Assembly: GCA_035713725.1 (NCBI GenBank)
Contig: DASTMZ010000084.1
Location: 1-15,029 of the forward strand
Direction of reading: 5' to 3'
DNA from: DASQPR01 sp035713725
GTDB taxonomy: Bacteria > Actinomycetota > Actinomycetes > Mycobacteriales > Micromonosporaceae
DNA length: 15,029 bases
A model generated the notes under the pieces. The model was not told the origin of the DNA, made no database searches, and worked only from the letters and a program-made list of their open reading frames with translations. Shown piece after piece: positions 6,886-14,798 of this stretch. The translations under genes and the position numbers were made by a program. How positions within the stretch are numbered: position 1 is the stretch's first letter; each line of letters starts with the position of its first letter.

Positions 6886-9588
6886 CTAGCGGGTGTCCGA
6901 GGTCGCCGACTCGATCGAGGCGCGACCCGCTTCGAGCCGCGCGATCGGCACACGGAACGGTGAGCAGGACACATAGTCGAGGCCGACCTGGTGGAAGAAG
7001 TGCACCGAGTCGGGGTCGCCGCCGTGCTCGCCGCACACGCCGATCTTCAGGTTCGGCCGCGTCGCGCGGCCTTCCTTCACCGCGATGTCGATGAGCCGGC
7101 CGACCCCGTCGCGATCGATCGACTCGAAGGGCGAGACGCCGAAGATGCCGAGGTCGAGGTAGCGCGTGAAGAACGAACCCTCCACGTCGTCACGGGAGAA
7201 GCCCCAGCCCATCTGCGTCAGGTCGTTGGTGCCGAACGAGAAGAACTCGGCGGCCTCCGCGATCTGACCGGCGGTGAGTGCGGCGCGCGGCACCTCGATC
7301 ATCGTGCCGATCAACGTGTGTACGTCGACGCCGGATTCCGCCGCGACGGCGCGCAGCACGGCGTCCGTCTCGTTGCGTACGGTCTCGAGTTCCTGTACGG
7401 CGCCGACCAGCGGCACCATGATCTCCGGACGCGGATCGCCACCTTCCTGCTTCACCGCTACGGCTGCCTCGGCAATCGCCCGCACCTGCATGGTGAACAA
7501 GCCGGGGATGACGAGCCCGAGGCGTACGCCTCGCAGGCCCAGCATCGGGTTCGACTCGTGCATGCGACGCACCGCGGCGAGGACCGTCTTGTCGTGCTCG
7601 TCCACGTGACCCTCGGCCTCGGCGAGCGCGACCTTCACCGCGAGGTCTTCAAGCGGCGGCAGGAACTCGTGCAGCGGCGGGTCGATCAGGCGGATCGTCA
7701 CCGGCAGTCCGGACATCGCCCGGAAGATCTCGACGAAGTCGGCGCGCTGCAACGGCATCAGCGCGTCGAGCGCGGCCTGTCGCTCGTCGTCGTCCGGCGC
7801 CAGGATCAGCCGCTCGACGAGTTCACGCCGGTCACCGAGGAACATGTGCTCGGTCCGGCACAGGCCGATGCCCTCGGCACCGAAGCGGCGAGCGCGGTCC
7901 GAGTCCTCGCCGTTGTCCGCGTTCGTACGCACGCCGAGGCGCCGCTGCGTGTCGGCGTGCCGCACGATCTTGTCGACCGCGTCCACCAGTCGATTCTCGT
8001 CGGCCGACGTGTCCAGCGTGCCTTCGAAATACTTCACGACCTGCGACGGCTGGACGGGCACCTCGCCGGCGTACACGCGGCCAGACGTACCGTCGATCGA
8101 AATGACATCGCCCTCGACGATGGTGGTGCTGCCGGCGGTGAACCTGCCTGCCTTGGTGTCGACCTGAAGTTCGTCGGCGCCGCACACGCAGGTCTTGCCC
8201 ATGCCGCGAGCGACGACCGCGGCGTGGCTGGTCTTGCCACCGCGGCTGGTGAGGATGCCTTGCGCGGCGATCATGCCCGGCAGATCGTCCGGGTTGGTCT
8301 CGCGCCGCACGAGGATGACCTTCTCACCCTTGCTCGCCTCCTCGACCGCGCGCTGCGAGGAGAACACGACCTTGCCGACCGCCGCACCCGGCGATGCGGC
8401 CACGCCACGGGTGAGCTGCGCGGGATCGCTGGACACGTCGAAGGCCGGGAACATCAGCTGCGCGAGCTGGGCGCCGGTCACGCGGGTCAGCGCCTCGTCC
8501 ATGTCGATGACGCCCTCGTCGACCAGCTGCGACGCGATCACGAACGCGGCAGCGGCAGTGCGCTTGCCGACCCGCGTCTGCAGCATCCACAGCTTGCCGC
8601 GCTCGATCGTGAACTCGATGTCGCACAGGTCGCGATAGTGGCCCTCGAGCTTGGCCATGATGCCCATCAGCTCGTTGAAGCTCGCCTTGTCGATCTTGCT
8701 GAGATCGTCGAGCGGCACCGTGTTGCGGATGCCTGCGACGACGTCCTCGCCCTGTGCGTTCTGCAGGTAGTCACCGTAGACACCCTGGTCGCCGGTGGCT
8801 GGGTCGCGGGTGAACGCCACACCGGTGCCCGAGTCGGCGCCAAGGTTGCCGAACACCATCGAGACGATGTTGACGGCCGTACCCAGATCCGCCGGGATCC
8901 GCTCCTGCCGCCGGTAGAGCACCGCGCGGTCGGCGTTCCAACTCTCGAAAACGGCGCGGGTGGCGAGGTCGAGTTGCTCGCGTGGATCCTGCGGAAAGTC
9001 GCGCTTGGCGACGTCGGTGAACACCCGCTTGTACTCGTCGACGAGCCTGCGCAGGTCGTCGGCCTCGAGCTCGACGTCGTTGCGGACGCCCTTGGCCGTC
9101 TTCGCTTCGTCGAGCGCGTGCTCGAATGCCTCACCGGGCACGTCGCAGACGGTCTTGCCGAACATCTGGATGAGTCGTCGGTAGGAATCCCATGCGAATC
9201 GCTCGTCGCCGCCGGACTGTGCGGCCAGGCCGGCCACGCTGGCGTCGGTCAGGCCGACGTTGAGGACCGTCTCCATCATGCCCGGCATGGAGAACGCGGC
9301 ACCCGATCGAACGCTCACGAGCAGCGGGTCGTCCGGGTCACCGAGCCGGCGACCCATCGCCTTCTCCAGCGCCGCAAGGTGCGAGTCGACCTCAGCGGCG
9401 AGTCCGTCGGGTTCGTGCCCATCGACCAGGTACGCCCGGCACGCCTCGGTCGTGATGATGAACCCTGGCGGGACCGGCAGGCCCAGGTTCGTCATCTCGG
9501 CGAGATTCGCACCCTTGCCGCCGAGGAGCTGCTTCATCTCCTTGTTGCCCTCGGCGAAGTCGTACACGTATTTGGTGGTCGCGGCCAC
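6886..9588 (-). CDS. ppdK: Pyruvate, phosphate dikinase
   Basis: This 900-residue enzyme interconverts pyruvate, ATP and phosphate with phosphoenolpyruvate, AMP and pyrophosphate in the cytoplasm. The N-terminal ATP-grasp domain begins KYVYDFAEGN, with LLGGKGANLAEMTNLGLPVPPGF and SVRSGAAFSMPGMM. The central swivelling domain carries the phospho-His motif GGKTSHAAVVARGMG, with catalytic H455 and the adjacent T453 that in plant enzymes is the regulatory phosphorylation site. The C-terminal PEP/pyruvate barrel has LCRTEHMF, GTMIEVPRA, FFSFGTNDLTQM and the catalytic Cys in GVCGEHGGDP (C852). Length agrees with bacterial PPDK (about 870-900). GTG 9588 is chosen because GGAGG (complement of 9594-9598) sits 5 bases upstream; the open frame continues 48 codons further but without family similarity. 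No regulatory protein (DUF299 type) gene is adjacent. It heads the minus-strand run ppdK, GNAT, GNAT, dgt. Confidence 0.98.
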   Translation of the reverse strand: MAATTKYVYDFAEGNKEMKQLLGGKGANLAEMTNLGLPVPPGFIITTEACRAYLVDGHEPDGLAAEVDSHLAALEKAMGRRLGDPDDPLLVSVRSGAAFSMPGMMETVLNVGLTDASVAGLAAQSGGDERFAWDSYRRLIQMFGKTVCDVPGEAFEHALDEAKTAKGVRNDVELEADDLRRLVDEYKRVFTDVAKRDFPQDPREQLDLATRAVFESWNADRAVLYRRQERIPADLGTAVNIVSMVFGNLGADSGTGVAFTRDPATGDQGVYGDYLQNAQGEDVVAGIRNTVPLDDLSKIDKASFNELMGIMAKLEGHYRDLCDIEFTIERGKLWMLQTRVGKRTAAAAFVIASQLVDEGVIDMDEALTRVTGAQLAQLMFPAFDVSSDPAQLTRGVAASPGAAVGKVVFSSQRAVEEASKGEKVILVRRETNPDDLPGMIAAQGILTSRGGKTSHAAVVARGMGKTCVCGADELQVDTKAGRFTAGSTTIVEGDVISIDGTSGRVYAGEVPVQPSQVVKYFEGTLDTSADENRLVDAVDKIVRHADTQRRLGVRTNADNGEDSDRARRFGAEGIGLCRTEHMFLGDRRELVERLILAPDDDERQAALDALMPLQRADFVEIFRAMSGLPVTIRLIDPPLHEFLPPLEDLAVKVALAEAEGHVDEHDKTVLAAVRRMHESNPMLGLRGVRLGLVIPGLFTMQVRAIAEAAVAVKQEGGDPRPEIMVPLVGAVQELETVRNETDAVLRAVAAESGVDVHTLIGTMIEVPRAALTAGQIAEAAEFFSFGTNDLTQMGWGFSRDDVEGSFFTRYLDLGIFGVSPFESIDRDGVGRLIDIAVKEGRATRPNLKIGVCGEHGGDPDSVHFFHQVGLDYVSCSPFRVPIARLEAGRASIESATSDTR

Positions 9589-9845
9589 GGCAGCCTCCAG
9601 CACAGGTGAGTCCAAGTCGGTGGGTTCCGGCGACCACCGACGGCAATTTCCACAGTAAGGAACGTCGGGACGAGTCCCGGCGGATAGGTGCAGGCTAAGG
9701 CAAGCGACTCCGGAGGGGGACGCGCGGGTCACCCCGACGCGCGATCAGGTGCGGGACAAGAGCCGATCGCTTCATTTCGTGGGAGCGATCCCACGCGCAG
9801 CTTAGCGCAGCATTGCGCCCATCTGTACCAACGCGTGGGGCATCC
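9589..9845. promoter_or_regulatory. Divergent intergenic region between ppdK and the MFS gene
   Basis: This 257-base stretch separates two divergent genes and must hold their promoters. Visible structure: a compact dyad CGGGAC-GA-GTCCCG (9666-9679) about 80 bases upstream of the ppdK start; an inverted repeat GATCGCT (9765-9771) / AGCGATC (9784-9790) with a 12-base spacer; and the octamer GTACCAAC at 9825-9832, repeated at 9863-9870 near the MFS start. On the minus strand TACTGT near 9650 could be a -10 for ppdK, but no convincing -35 is found. I see no supported gene here. Confidence 0.45.
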
Positions 9846-11279
9846 ATGCGCGACAACTTGTGGTACCAACATCGCATGTCGTGGATCGAACGGCGTCTCA
9901 TTAATCGGGACTACGCGCGGCTGTGGTACGGCCAGGCCGTCTCGACGGTCGGCGACATGGTCTTCGACACCACGCTGGTGTTGTGGGTCGCGACCGTGCT
10001 CGCCAAGGGGAAGACGTGGGCACCGGCCGCGGTCAGCGGCATCCTGCTCACCGTTGGCCTCGCGGTGCTGGTGGTCGGTCCGCTCGCCGGCGTGTTCGTC
10101 GACCGATGGCACCGGATCACCACGATGCTGCGGACCGAGGTCATCCGCGCGATGCTCGTGGGCCTGTTGACGGTGCTCGCCTTCATTCCGACCCACGACC
10201 TGCCGACCGGCGCCTGGCTCACCATCATCTACGTGGTCGTCTTCGGCGTGAACGTCGCGGAGCAGTTCTTCAACCCGTCACGGTTCGCGACCATCGGCGA
10301 GGTTGTCTCCGGCGACGTGGACCGGGCGAAGGCGGCTGGCATCGGGCAGGCGACGCAGGCGGTGGCCGCGATCATCGGCCCGCCGATCGCCGCGCCGTTG
10401 CTGTTCACCATCGGCTTTCAGTGGGCGCTGCTGGTTAACGCGCTGAGCTATGTGGTGTCGTACGTCGCGATCCGCTCGATCCGCGCCGACGTCGCACCGC
10501 CGCCGCCGGCGAGCGAGCGCGCCAGCTTCGTCCGCGAGTTTGTCGCCGGGCTCAAGATGTTCGGCGGCAACCGGTTCCTCGTAGCTTTGCTGACCGCCGC
10601 CGTCATCGCTCAACTCGGCACCGGCGCGATGAACACGCTCGACGTGTTCTTCGTGACCGACAACCTCCACTCCAACGCACGCCTGCTGGGCTTCATGTCC
10701 ATGGCGTTCGGTGTCGGCGCCATCATCGGCGCGCTGACCGCGAGCATGGTGGTGAAGCTGATCAACGCACGGCGTACTAGTTGGCTCGGTCTCTTGCTCG
10801 GTGGATTGTTCGTGCTGTTGTTCGCGCGCCAAACCGCCTTCTGGGCCGGCGCCGTGACATTCTTCCTGCTCGCCGTGCCGGTCACGATGTTGAACACGTC
10901 GATCGCTCCGCTGCTGCTCAACTCGGCGCCGCGCGAATACCTCGGCCGCGTCATCGCGGTGTTCAACCCGATCAACCAGGCCGCCTCGATGATCTCGATA
11001 GTCGTCGCCGGCTGGCTGGCCAGCACCGCGTTGCTGCACTTCCACGCGGACATCGCCGGGCTACACATGGGCCGCATCGATCTGATCTTCTCGATTGCCG
11101 GGGTGCTCATCGTCGCCTCCGGCATCTACGCCGCGATCGCGTTCCCACCCGCCGAGACCACCGCCCCGCCGAGCGGCGGCCTGGCCGCCGACGAGTCCGC
11201 CGAGGTTGCCGAGATCGGTCCGGCCGCCATTCCGGGGCAGCCGGTAACCGAGCCGATCATCGATCCCACGCCAACGTGA
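9846..11279 (+). CDS. MFS transporter, 12-helix drug/siderophore-exporter type
   Basis: This 477-residue cytoplasmic-membrane protein of the major facilitator superfamily is closest in pattern to the MFS_3/EntS-like proton-coupled exporters. The opening RDYARLWYGQAVSTVGDMVF is the typical first-helix signature, and the loop 2-3 motif A region reads FVDRWHRITTMLRTEVIRA. Further hydrophobic helices run to about residue 430, including the AEQFFNPSRFATIGEVV segment and REYLGRVIAVFNPINQA, both usual in this subfamily. The tail (last ~40 residues) is acidic and Pro-rich, presumably cytoplasmic. ATG 9846 has GTGGGG about 5 bases upstream; ATG 9876 (MSWIERRLINRDY) is an equally plausible start with no clear ribosome site. 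It is divergent from ppdK, and dusB follows 64 bases later. The exported substrate cannot be inferred. Confidence 0.9.
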   Translation: MRDNLWYQHRMSWIERRLINRDYARLWYGQAVSTVGDMVFDTTLVLWVATVLAKGKTWAPAAVSGILLTVGLAVLVVGPLAGVFVDRWHRITTMLRTEVIRAMLVGLLTVLAFIPTHDLPTGAWLTIIYVVVFGVNVAEQFFNPSRFATIGEVVSGDVDRAKAAGIGQATQAVAAIIGPPIAAPLLFTIGFQWALLVNALSYVVSYVAIRSIRADVAPPPPASERASFVREFVAGLKMFGGNRFLVALLTAAVIAQLGTGAMNTLDVFFVTDNLHSNARLLGFMSMAFGVGAIIGALTASMVVKLINARRTSWLGLLLGGLFVLLFARQTAFWAGAVTFFLLAVPVTMLNTSIAPLLLNSAPREYLGRVIAVFNPINQAASMISIVVAGWLASTALLHFHADIAGLHMGRIDLIFSIAGVLIVASGIYAAIAFPPAETTAPPSGGLAADESAEVAEIGPAAIPGQPVTEPIIDPTPT

Positions 11280-11343
11280 GCGAGCCGCGGCGTCGATCAC
11301 GCGCGTCCGGGCCGTCCTCGCCGAACATGAGATCCTGGTACCC

Positions 11344-12471
11344 GTGACCGGAACGCTGACGCTGGGCGGGTACGCCGTCGAGCCACCCGTGGTGCTCGCG
11401 CCGATGGCGGGCATCACCAACGTGGCGTTCCGTCGGCTGTGCCGAGAGCAGGGTGCCGGCATCTACGTCTGCGAGATGATCACGACGGTCGCGCTGGCGT
11501 ACCGGAACCCGAAGACCGAGCGGATGATCGAGTTCGGTCCGGACGAACACCCGCGCAGCATGCAGCTGTACGGCGTGGACCCGGCGATGACCGCGCGCGC
11601 CGTGCGTCGCGTCGTCGACGAGAACCTTGCCGATCACATCGACCTGAACTTCGGCTGCAGCGTACGGAAGATCACCAGCAAGGGCGGCGGCTCGGCGATC
11701 CCGTACAAGCGACGGCTCTTTGCCGCCATCGTGAAGGCGGCCGTGGACGCGGCGACGCCCGCCGGCATCCCGGTCACCGTCAAGATGCGCAAGGGACTCG
11801 ACGACGATCACCTGACGTACGTCGAGGCCGGACTCGCCGCGCAGGACGCCGGCGTGCAGTGGGTCGCGCTGCACGCGCGTACCGCCAGCCAGCGCTACTC
11901 GGGCACCGCCGACTGGGACGCGATCGCAACGCTCAAGCAGGCGCTTGACATCCCGGTGCTCGGCAACGGCGACATCTGGGAGGCCGACGACGCGCTGCGG
12001 ATGGCGCGGGAGACCGGCTGCGACGGCGTCGTCGTCGGGCGCGGCTGCCTCGGCCGGCCGTGGCTGTTCGCCGATCTCGCGGCCGCGTTCGCCGGCCGGC
12101 CCGAGCGCGTGATGCCAACGCTTGGCGAGGTCGCGTCCGTGATGCGCCGCCACGCGGAGCTGCTTGTCGACTGGTGGGGCGCCGAACGCGAGGCGGTCAC
12201 CGACTTCCGGAAGCACGTCGCCTGGTATCTCAAGGGCTTCCCGGTCGGCTCGGAGATCCGTCGCGCGATGGCGATGTCGTCGTCGCTCATGGAACTCGAC
12301 GACCTGCTGGGCAAGCTCGACGCCGACGAACCGTTCCCGCTGGTGAACATCGGCCAGCCACGCGGGCGTACGAATGCGCCGGCGAGGGTCGTCCTGCCGT
12401 ACGGGTGGCTCGACGACCGGGACGACGTGACCGTGCCGGCCGACGCCGAGCACGACGACTCGGGCGGCTGA
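11344..12471 (+). CDS. dusB: tRNA-dihydrouridine synthase (DusB family)
   Basis: This 375-residue FMN enzyme reduces uridine to dihydrouridine in the D-loop of tRNA using NADPH. The TIM-barrel motifs are in order: LAPMAGITNVAFR (18-30), MQLYGVDP (73-80), DLNFGCSVRKITSKGGG (100-116) with catalytic C105, TVKMRKG (145-151) with the FMN-contacting Lys, ALHART (175-180), GNGDIW (207-212) and VVGRGCLGRPWLF (230-242). The residue after the catalytic Cys is Ser rather than the near-universal Pro. The C-terminal helical domain includes FRKHVAWYLKGFPVGSEIR, normal for actinobacterial DusB. The start GTG 11344 has no strong Shine-Dalgarno but places the N-terminus as in the family. The isochorismatase-like gene follows 54 bases later in the same direction. 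Confidence 0.95.
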   Translation: MTGTLTLGGYAVEPPVVLAPMAGITNVAFRRLCREQGAGIYVCEMITTVALAYRNPKTERMIEFGPDEHPRSMQLYGVDPAMTARAVRRVVDENLADHIDLNFGCSVRKITSKGGGSAIPYKRRLFAAIVKAAVDAATPAGIPVTVKMRKGLDDDHLTYVEAGLAAQDAGVQWVALHARTASQRYSGTADWDAIATLKQALDIPVLGNGDIWEADDALRMARETGCDGVVVGRGCLGRPWLFADLAAAFAGRPERVMPTLGEVASVMRRHAELLVDWWGAEREAVTDFRKHVAWYLKGFPVGSEIRRAMAMSSSLMELDDLLGKLDADEPFPLVNIGQPRGRTNAPARVVLPYGWLDDRDDVTVPADAEHDDSGG

Positions 12472-12525
12472 CCACGCTGTCGGTGGGTACGGATACCGTC
12501 GATGCCGATCGAATGGAGGTCGCCC

Positions 12526-13086
12526 ATGACCACGCTGCAGAACCGGCCGAAGACGGCGCTACTGGTGCTCGATACACAGACCGGTGTCGTTGACGGCGCC
12601 CACGAGCGCGACAAGGTCGTGGCCAACATCGGCAGCCTCGTCGACAGGGCGCGCGGCGACGGCGTACCCGTTGTGTGGGTCCAACACTCGGACGACGGAC
12701 TCGCACGCGACAGCGACGAGTGGCGCATCGTTTCCGAGCTCGCGCCGGCTGATGCTGAACCGCTGGTGGAAAAGCACTACGCCGACGCGTTCGAGGAAAC
12801 GACGCTTGAGGACGTCCTGTCCGACCTCGGCGTGGGGCGGCTCGTGGTGTCCGGCGCGCAGACCGATGAGTGCATCCGGTCGACCCTGCACGGCGCGATC
12901 GTTCGGGGATATGACGCGACTCTGGTGAGCGACGCGCACACGACCGAGGACCTGAGCCCATGGGGTGCGCCGCCGCCGGACATGGTCATCGCGCACACGA
13001 ACCTGTACTGGCAGAACCACAAGGCGCCGGGACGAACTGCCGGCATCGTGGAGACGAAGGACGTCGACTTCGGCCCGTCGTCCTGA
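12526..13086 (+). CDS. Isochorismatase-family cysteine hydrolase
   Basis: This 186-residue cytoplasmic protein has the isochorismatase-like alpha/beta hydrolase fold. The catalytic triad is visible as D16 (ALLVLDTQTGVV), K83 (LVEKHYADAF) and C116 (VSGAQTDECIRST), the arrangement shared by nicotinamidase, N-carbamoylsarcosine amidase and related cysteine hydrolases. ATG 12526 is fixed by GGAGGT (12515-12520) 5 bases upstream; an in-frame ATG 24 bases earlier lacks such a site. The fold starts within ten residues and length fits the family (about 180-200). It follows dusB by 54 bases and could be co-transcribed. No siderophore or nicotinamide pathway gene accompanies it, so substrate stays open; the strict isochorismatase function seems unlikely without an aryl-carrier domain or ent-type genes. 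Confidence 0.92.
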   Translation: MTTLQNRPKTALLVLDTQTGVVDGAHERDKVVANIGSLVDRARGDGVPVVWVQHSDDGLARDSDEWRIVSELAPADAEPLVEKHYADAFEETTLEDVLSDLGVGRLVVSGAQTDECIRSTLHGAIVRGYDATLVSDAHTTEDLSPWGAPPPDMVIAHTNLYWQNHKAPGRTAGIVETKDVDFGPSS

Positions 13087-13107
13087 TCCTGGCGCTCTGG
13101 CGGATCA
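13084..13107 (+). terminator. Weak inverted repeat at the end of the cysteine hydrolase gene
   Basis: TGATCC (13084-13089) and GGATCA (13102-13107) are perfect 6-bp arms around a 12-base loop, beginning with the TGA stop of the hydrolase gene. The stem is short and there is no T-tract, so this may be a weak terminator or chance. Confidence 0.25.
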
Positions 13108-13161
13108 ATCGTCGCCGTTGAGCGCGGGACTCGAACGAATGCGAGTGCCTGGTGCGCGACT

Positions 13162-13626
13162 ATGATCCGGCGGGTGGACGTCGATGACCTGACCATCGAA
13201 CCGTTGGGCCCGAACGAATCGCCCGAGACTGGCGAACTCCTCGCTCTTTATGACGCGGTCGGCTGGACGGCGTACACCCGCGAACCCAAGGCGTTGCGCG
13301 CGGCGGTTGCCGGCTCGTCGTTCGTGGTCACCGCGCGACGCGGACCTCGTCTCGTCGGGTTGGCGCGGGCGATCTCGGACGGCGTGTCGGATTGCTACCT
13401 GCAGGACGTGCTGGTGGCGCCTGACCAGCAACGCCTGGGCATCGGCCGCACGCTCGTCGAGGCCGTTCTGGCTCGCTATTCGGGGGTGCGCCGCAAAGTC
13501 CTGCTCACTGACGACGAACCGCGCCAAAAGGCGTTCTACGAATCGCTTGGGTGCACGGATATCCGCGACATTAGCGGCGGTCCGATTCGCGTGTTCGTCC
13601 GATTCGACGGCTGGGGCCAGACGTGA
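13162..13626 (+). CDS. Single-domain GNAT N-acetyltransferase
   Basis: This 154-residue protein of the GNAT superfamily transfers an acetyl group from acetyl-CoA. The subgroup signature LLALYDAVGWTAYTREP lies at about 27-42, the central strand LVGLARAISDG at 64-74, and the acetyl-CoA loop LQDVLVAPDQQRLGIGRTLVE at 80-100, with QQRLGIGR as motif A. KAFYESLGC (about 123-131) is the usual motif B end. ATG 13162 gives a normal family length; upstream spacing from the hydrolase gene is 75 bases with no strong Shine-Dalgarno. GTG 13174 is a weaker alternative. Its last 56 bases overlap the convergent small membrane protein gene. Substrate is unknown; it is not close to the tandem-GNAT pair elsewhere in the window. 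Confidence 0.9.
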   Translation: MIRRVDVDDLTIEPLGPNESPETGELLALYDAVGWTAYTREPKALRAAVAGSSFVVTARRGPRLVGLARAISDGVSDCYLQDVLVAPDQQRLGIGRTLVEAVLARYSGVRRKVLLTDDEPRQKAFYESLGCTDIRDISGGPIRVFVRFDGWGQT

Positions 13627-13819
13627 CGCCTTTCAGGCCAAGCTCGCGCAAGATCCGTGTCGCGATGACGCTACCACCGACCGTAGTGACTGGAATGAAC
13701 AGGAAATTCCACAGCTCATGGCCGTTGCTCGCCCACACCTGCGCCCAGGCCGAAAACCCGGCCCAGGCTAGGAATGTCCACGAGCGCAGACACACCCGCG
13801 CGACCTGAGTGAACGTCAC
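13571..13819 (-). CDS. Small hydrophobic protein, probable two-helix membrane protein
   Basis: This 82-residue product starts at GTG 13819, which has a strong GGAGG (complement of 13826-13830) 6 bases upstream; this is the main reason to call it real. Residues about 12-30 (SWTFLAWAGFSAWAQVW) and 36-55 (LWNFLFIPVTTVGGSVIATR) are Trp- and Phe-rich hydrophobic segments, followed by a polar basic tail. No family was recognised. It is the last gene of the minus-strand cluster at the right end, 85 bases after the 13905-14276 gene, and overlaps tail to tail with the GNAT gene by 56 bases. Codons end in G or C less strictly than in the housekeeping genes. Confidence 0.55.
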   Translation of the reverse strand: MTFTQVARVCLRSWTFLAWAGFSAWAQVWASNGHELWNFLFIPVTTVGGSVIATRILRELGLKGVTSGPSRRIGRTRESDRR

Positions 13820-13904
13820 TCCCAGCCTCCATGACCTGTGAAGTCATCGCATCGATGGTGGCCGCAAAAGGACCGAGACCGCAAGCCACGTGTCGAGGTC
13901 TCCG

Positions 13905-14276
13905 TCACCGCCAGAACCACCCAAAGGTCGATCGCACCCGCCTCACAGGTATCGCGCGCCGTTCAAGTTCCGCAGCGATCGGACGCATGCGTCGACGCGT
14001 CAAGGTCTGGAAGCGGCAACTTCCGCCATGCAGGCTCCGCAGAACGACAGTTCGCCTTGCGAGGTCGACGGAAGCGAGGTCAGACCAAGCAGCCGTCCAC
14101 AACACTGCAGATGGGGTGCTCGGCACGAACGACCGGAGCATTCGTTTCAGGTGGCGCGATCGAAGGTCCACGGTGATGCCGGACTCGCAGGCGGTGAGAA
14201 GAGCAAGCGGCCACGTCGCGGTTAGAGTCCCGACCGTTGCCCGCCACGACGCTGCACCGACGATGCGAACAGTCAC
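13905..14276 (-). CDS. Small uncharacterised basic protein, possibly PH-like
   Basis: This 123-residue protein starts at GTG 14276 with AGGTGG (complement of 14284-14289) 7 bases upstream. It is basic, with alternating hydrophobic strands: WRATVGTLTATWPLALLT (about 11-28), GITVDLRSRHLKRML (33-47), a WSDLASVDLARRTVVLR stretch (64-80), then CRFQTLTRRRMRPIAAELERR (87-107) ending in a helix. This resembles small actinobacterial proteins with a PH-like beta fold plus C-terminal helix, but that is a judgement by eye. The first hydrophobic stretch is too interrupted to call a membrane helix with confidence. It starts 26 bases after the YrdB-like gene stop, so they are likely co-transcribed. Confidence 0.68.
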   Translation of the reverse strand: MTVRIVGAASWRATVGTLTATWPLALLTACESGITVDLRSRHLKRMLRSFVPSTPSAVLWTAAWSDLASVDLARRTVVLRSLHGGSCRFQTLTRRRMRPIAAELERRAIPVRRVRSTFGWFWR

Positions 14277-14302
14277 GATGTCACCACCTGTAGCGCCGAC
14301 GG

Positions 14303-14656
14303 CTAGGCACCGATGCCCTCGTCGAGGTTACTAATTCGGATCAGGACCGTGTTCACGACGACAATCAGGGCAAACACGATGCCGAGCACAACAGCACCGC
14401 CGGCCACGAGCGCAGCCGTGGCAAGTCCGAAGAACACCGCCTTGAACAGCATCTTCCAGCCGTACGGCAGCCGGAACCGGGGACGCGCCGCGGCCGCGAA
14501 CAGTCCCCACAACACGGCCGCGACCACCGGCGCGCCGATACCAGCGATGATGCGTGCCCACGTCGGCGCCGACAGCGTGAAGCCCCACCAGCAGAACGCG
14601 GCAAGTGCGGCCAACTCGACCAGGAACGCGACCGCCAGGTTCAGGCCGCGGTACAT
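14303..14656 (-). CDS. YrdB-like (DUF2568) small membrane protein
   Basis: This 117-residue protein has about four hydrophobic segments: 6-22 (NLAVAFLVELAALAAFC), 33-53, 70-90 and 92-108. The pattern LNLAVAFLVELAALAAF, then a WGF element, then AAVLWGLFAA followed by ARPRFRLP, matches the YrdB/DUF2568 family of small integral membrane proteins of unknown function, whose members are about 110-120 residues. ATG 14656 is chosen because the family begins here and GGAG lies 4 bases upstream; the open frame continues upstream with no family similarity. It follows the partial gene at the right edge by 142 bases and precedes the 13905-14276 gene by 26 bases. Confidence 0.8.
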   Translation of the reverse strand: MYRGLNLAVAFLVELAALAAFCWWGFTLSAPTWARIIAGIGAPVVAAVLWGLFAAAARPRFRLPYGWKMLFKAVFFGLATAALVAGGAVVLGIVFALIVVVNTVLIRISNLDEGIGA

Positions 14657-14798
14657 GAGACTCCGGAGATCATCGACCCACGATAGAGGACTCGTCGCAA
14701 TCGCCACCGCCGGCCGCGTCCACTGCAGGTCGGTACGCGGACAGATCGGCGCGCCGCCACGGCGTTCTGCAGTAGGCAGCACGCGTTGACCTTGCGTT

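Noticed and set aside
6991..9609. Very long plus-strand open frame (about 872 codons) opposite ppdK
   Set aside because: It is the antisense shadow of a strongly coding GC-rich gene; the translation is rich in His/Arg/Asp with no recognisable domain, while the minus strand encodes unmistakable PPDK motifs.
9684..9703. Sequence around AGGCTAAGG that recalls an IdeR/DtxR iron box near an EntS-like MFS gene
   Set aside because: Only one half resembles the consensus, the spacing is one base too long, and the other half does not match; no siderophore genes are nearby.
12526..13086. Possible siderophore-pathway isochorismatase
   Set aside because: The triad fits the broad cysteine hydrolase superfamily, but there is no aryl-carrier domain and no ent/dhb-type genes in the window.
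13126..13136. GGGACTCGAAC, which resembles the complement of a tRNA T-loop (GTTCGAGTCCC)
   Set aside because: The 5-bp T-stem does not pair, and no acceptor, D or anticodon arms can be drawn around it on the minus strand; chance match.
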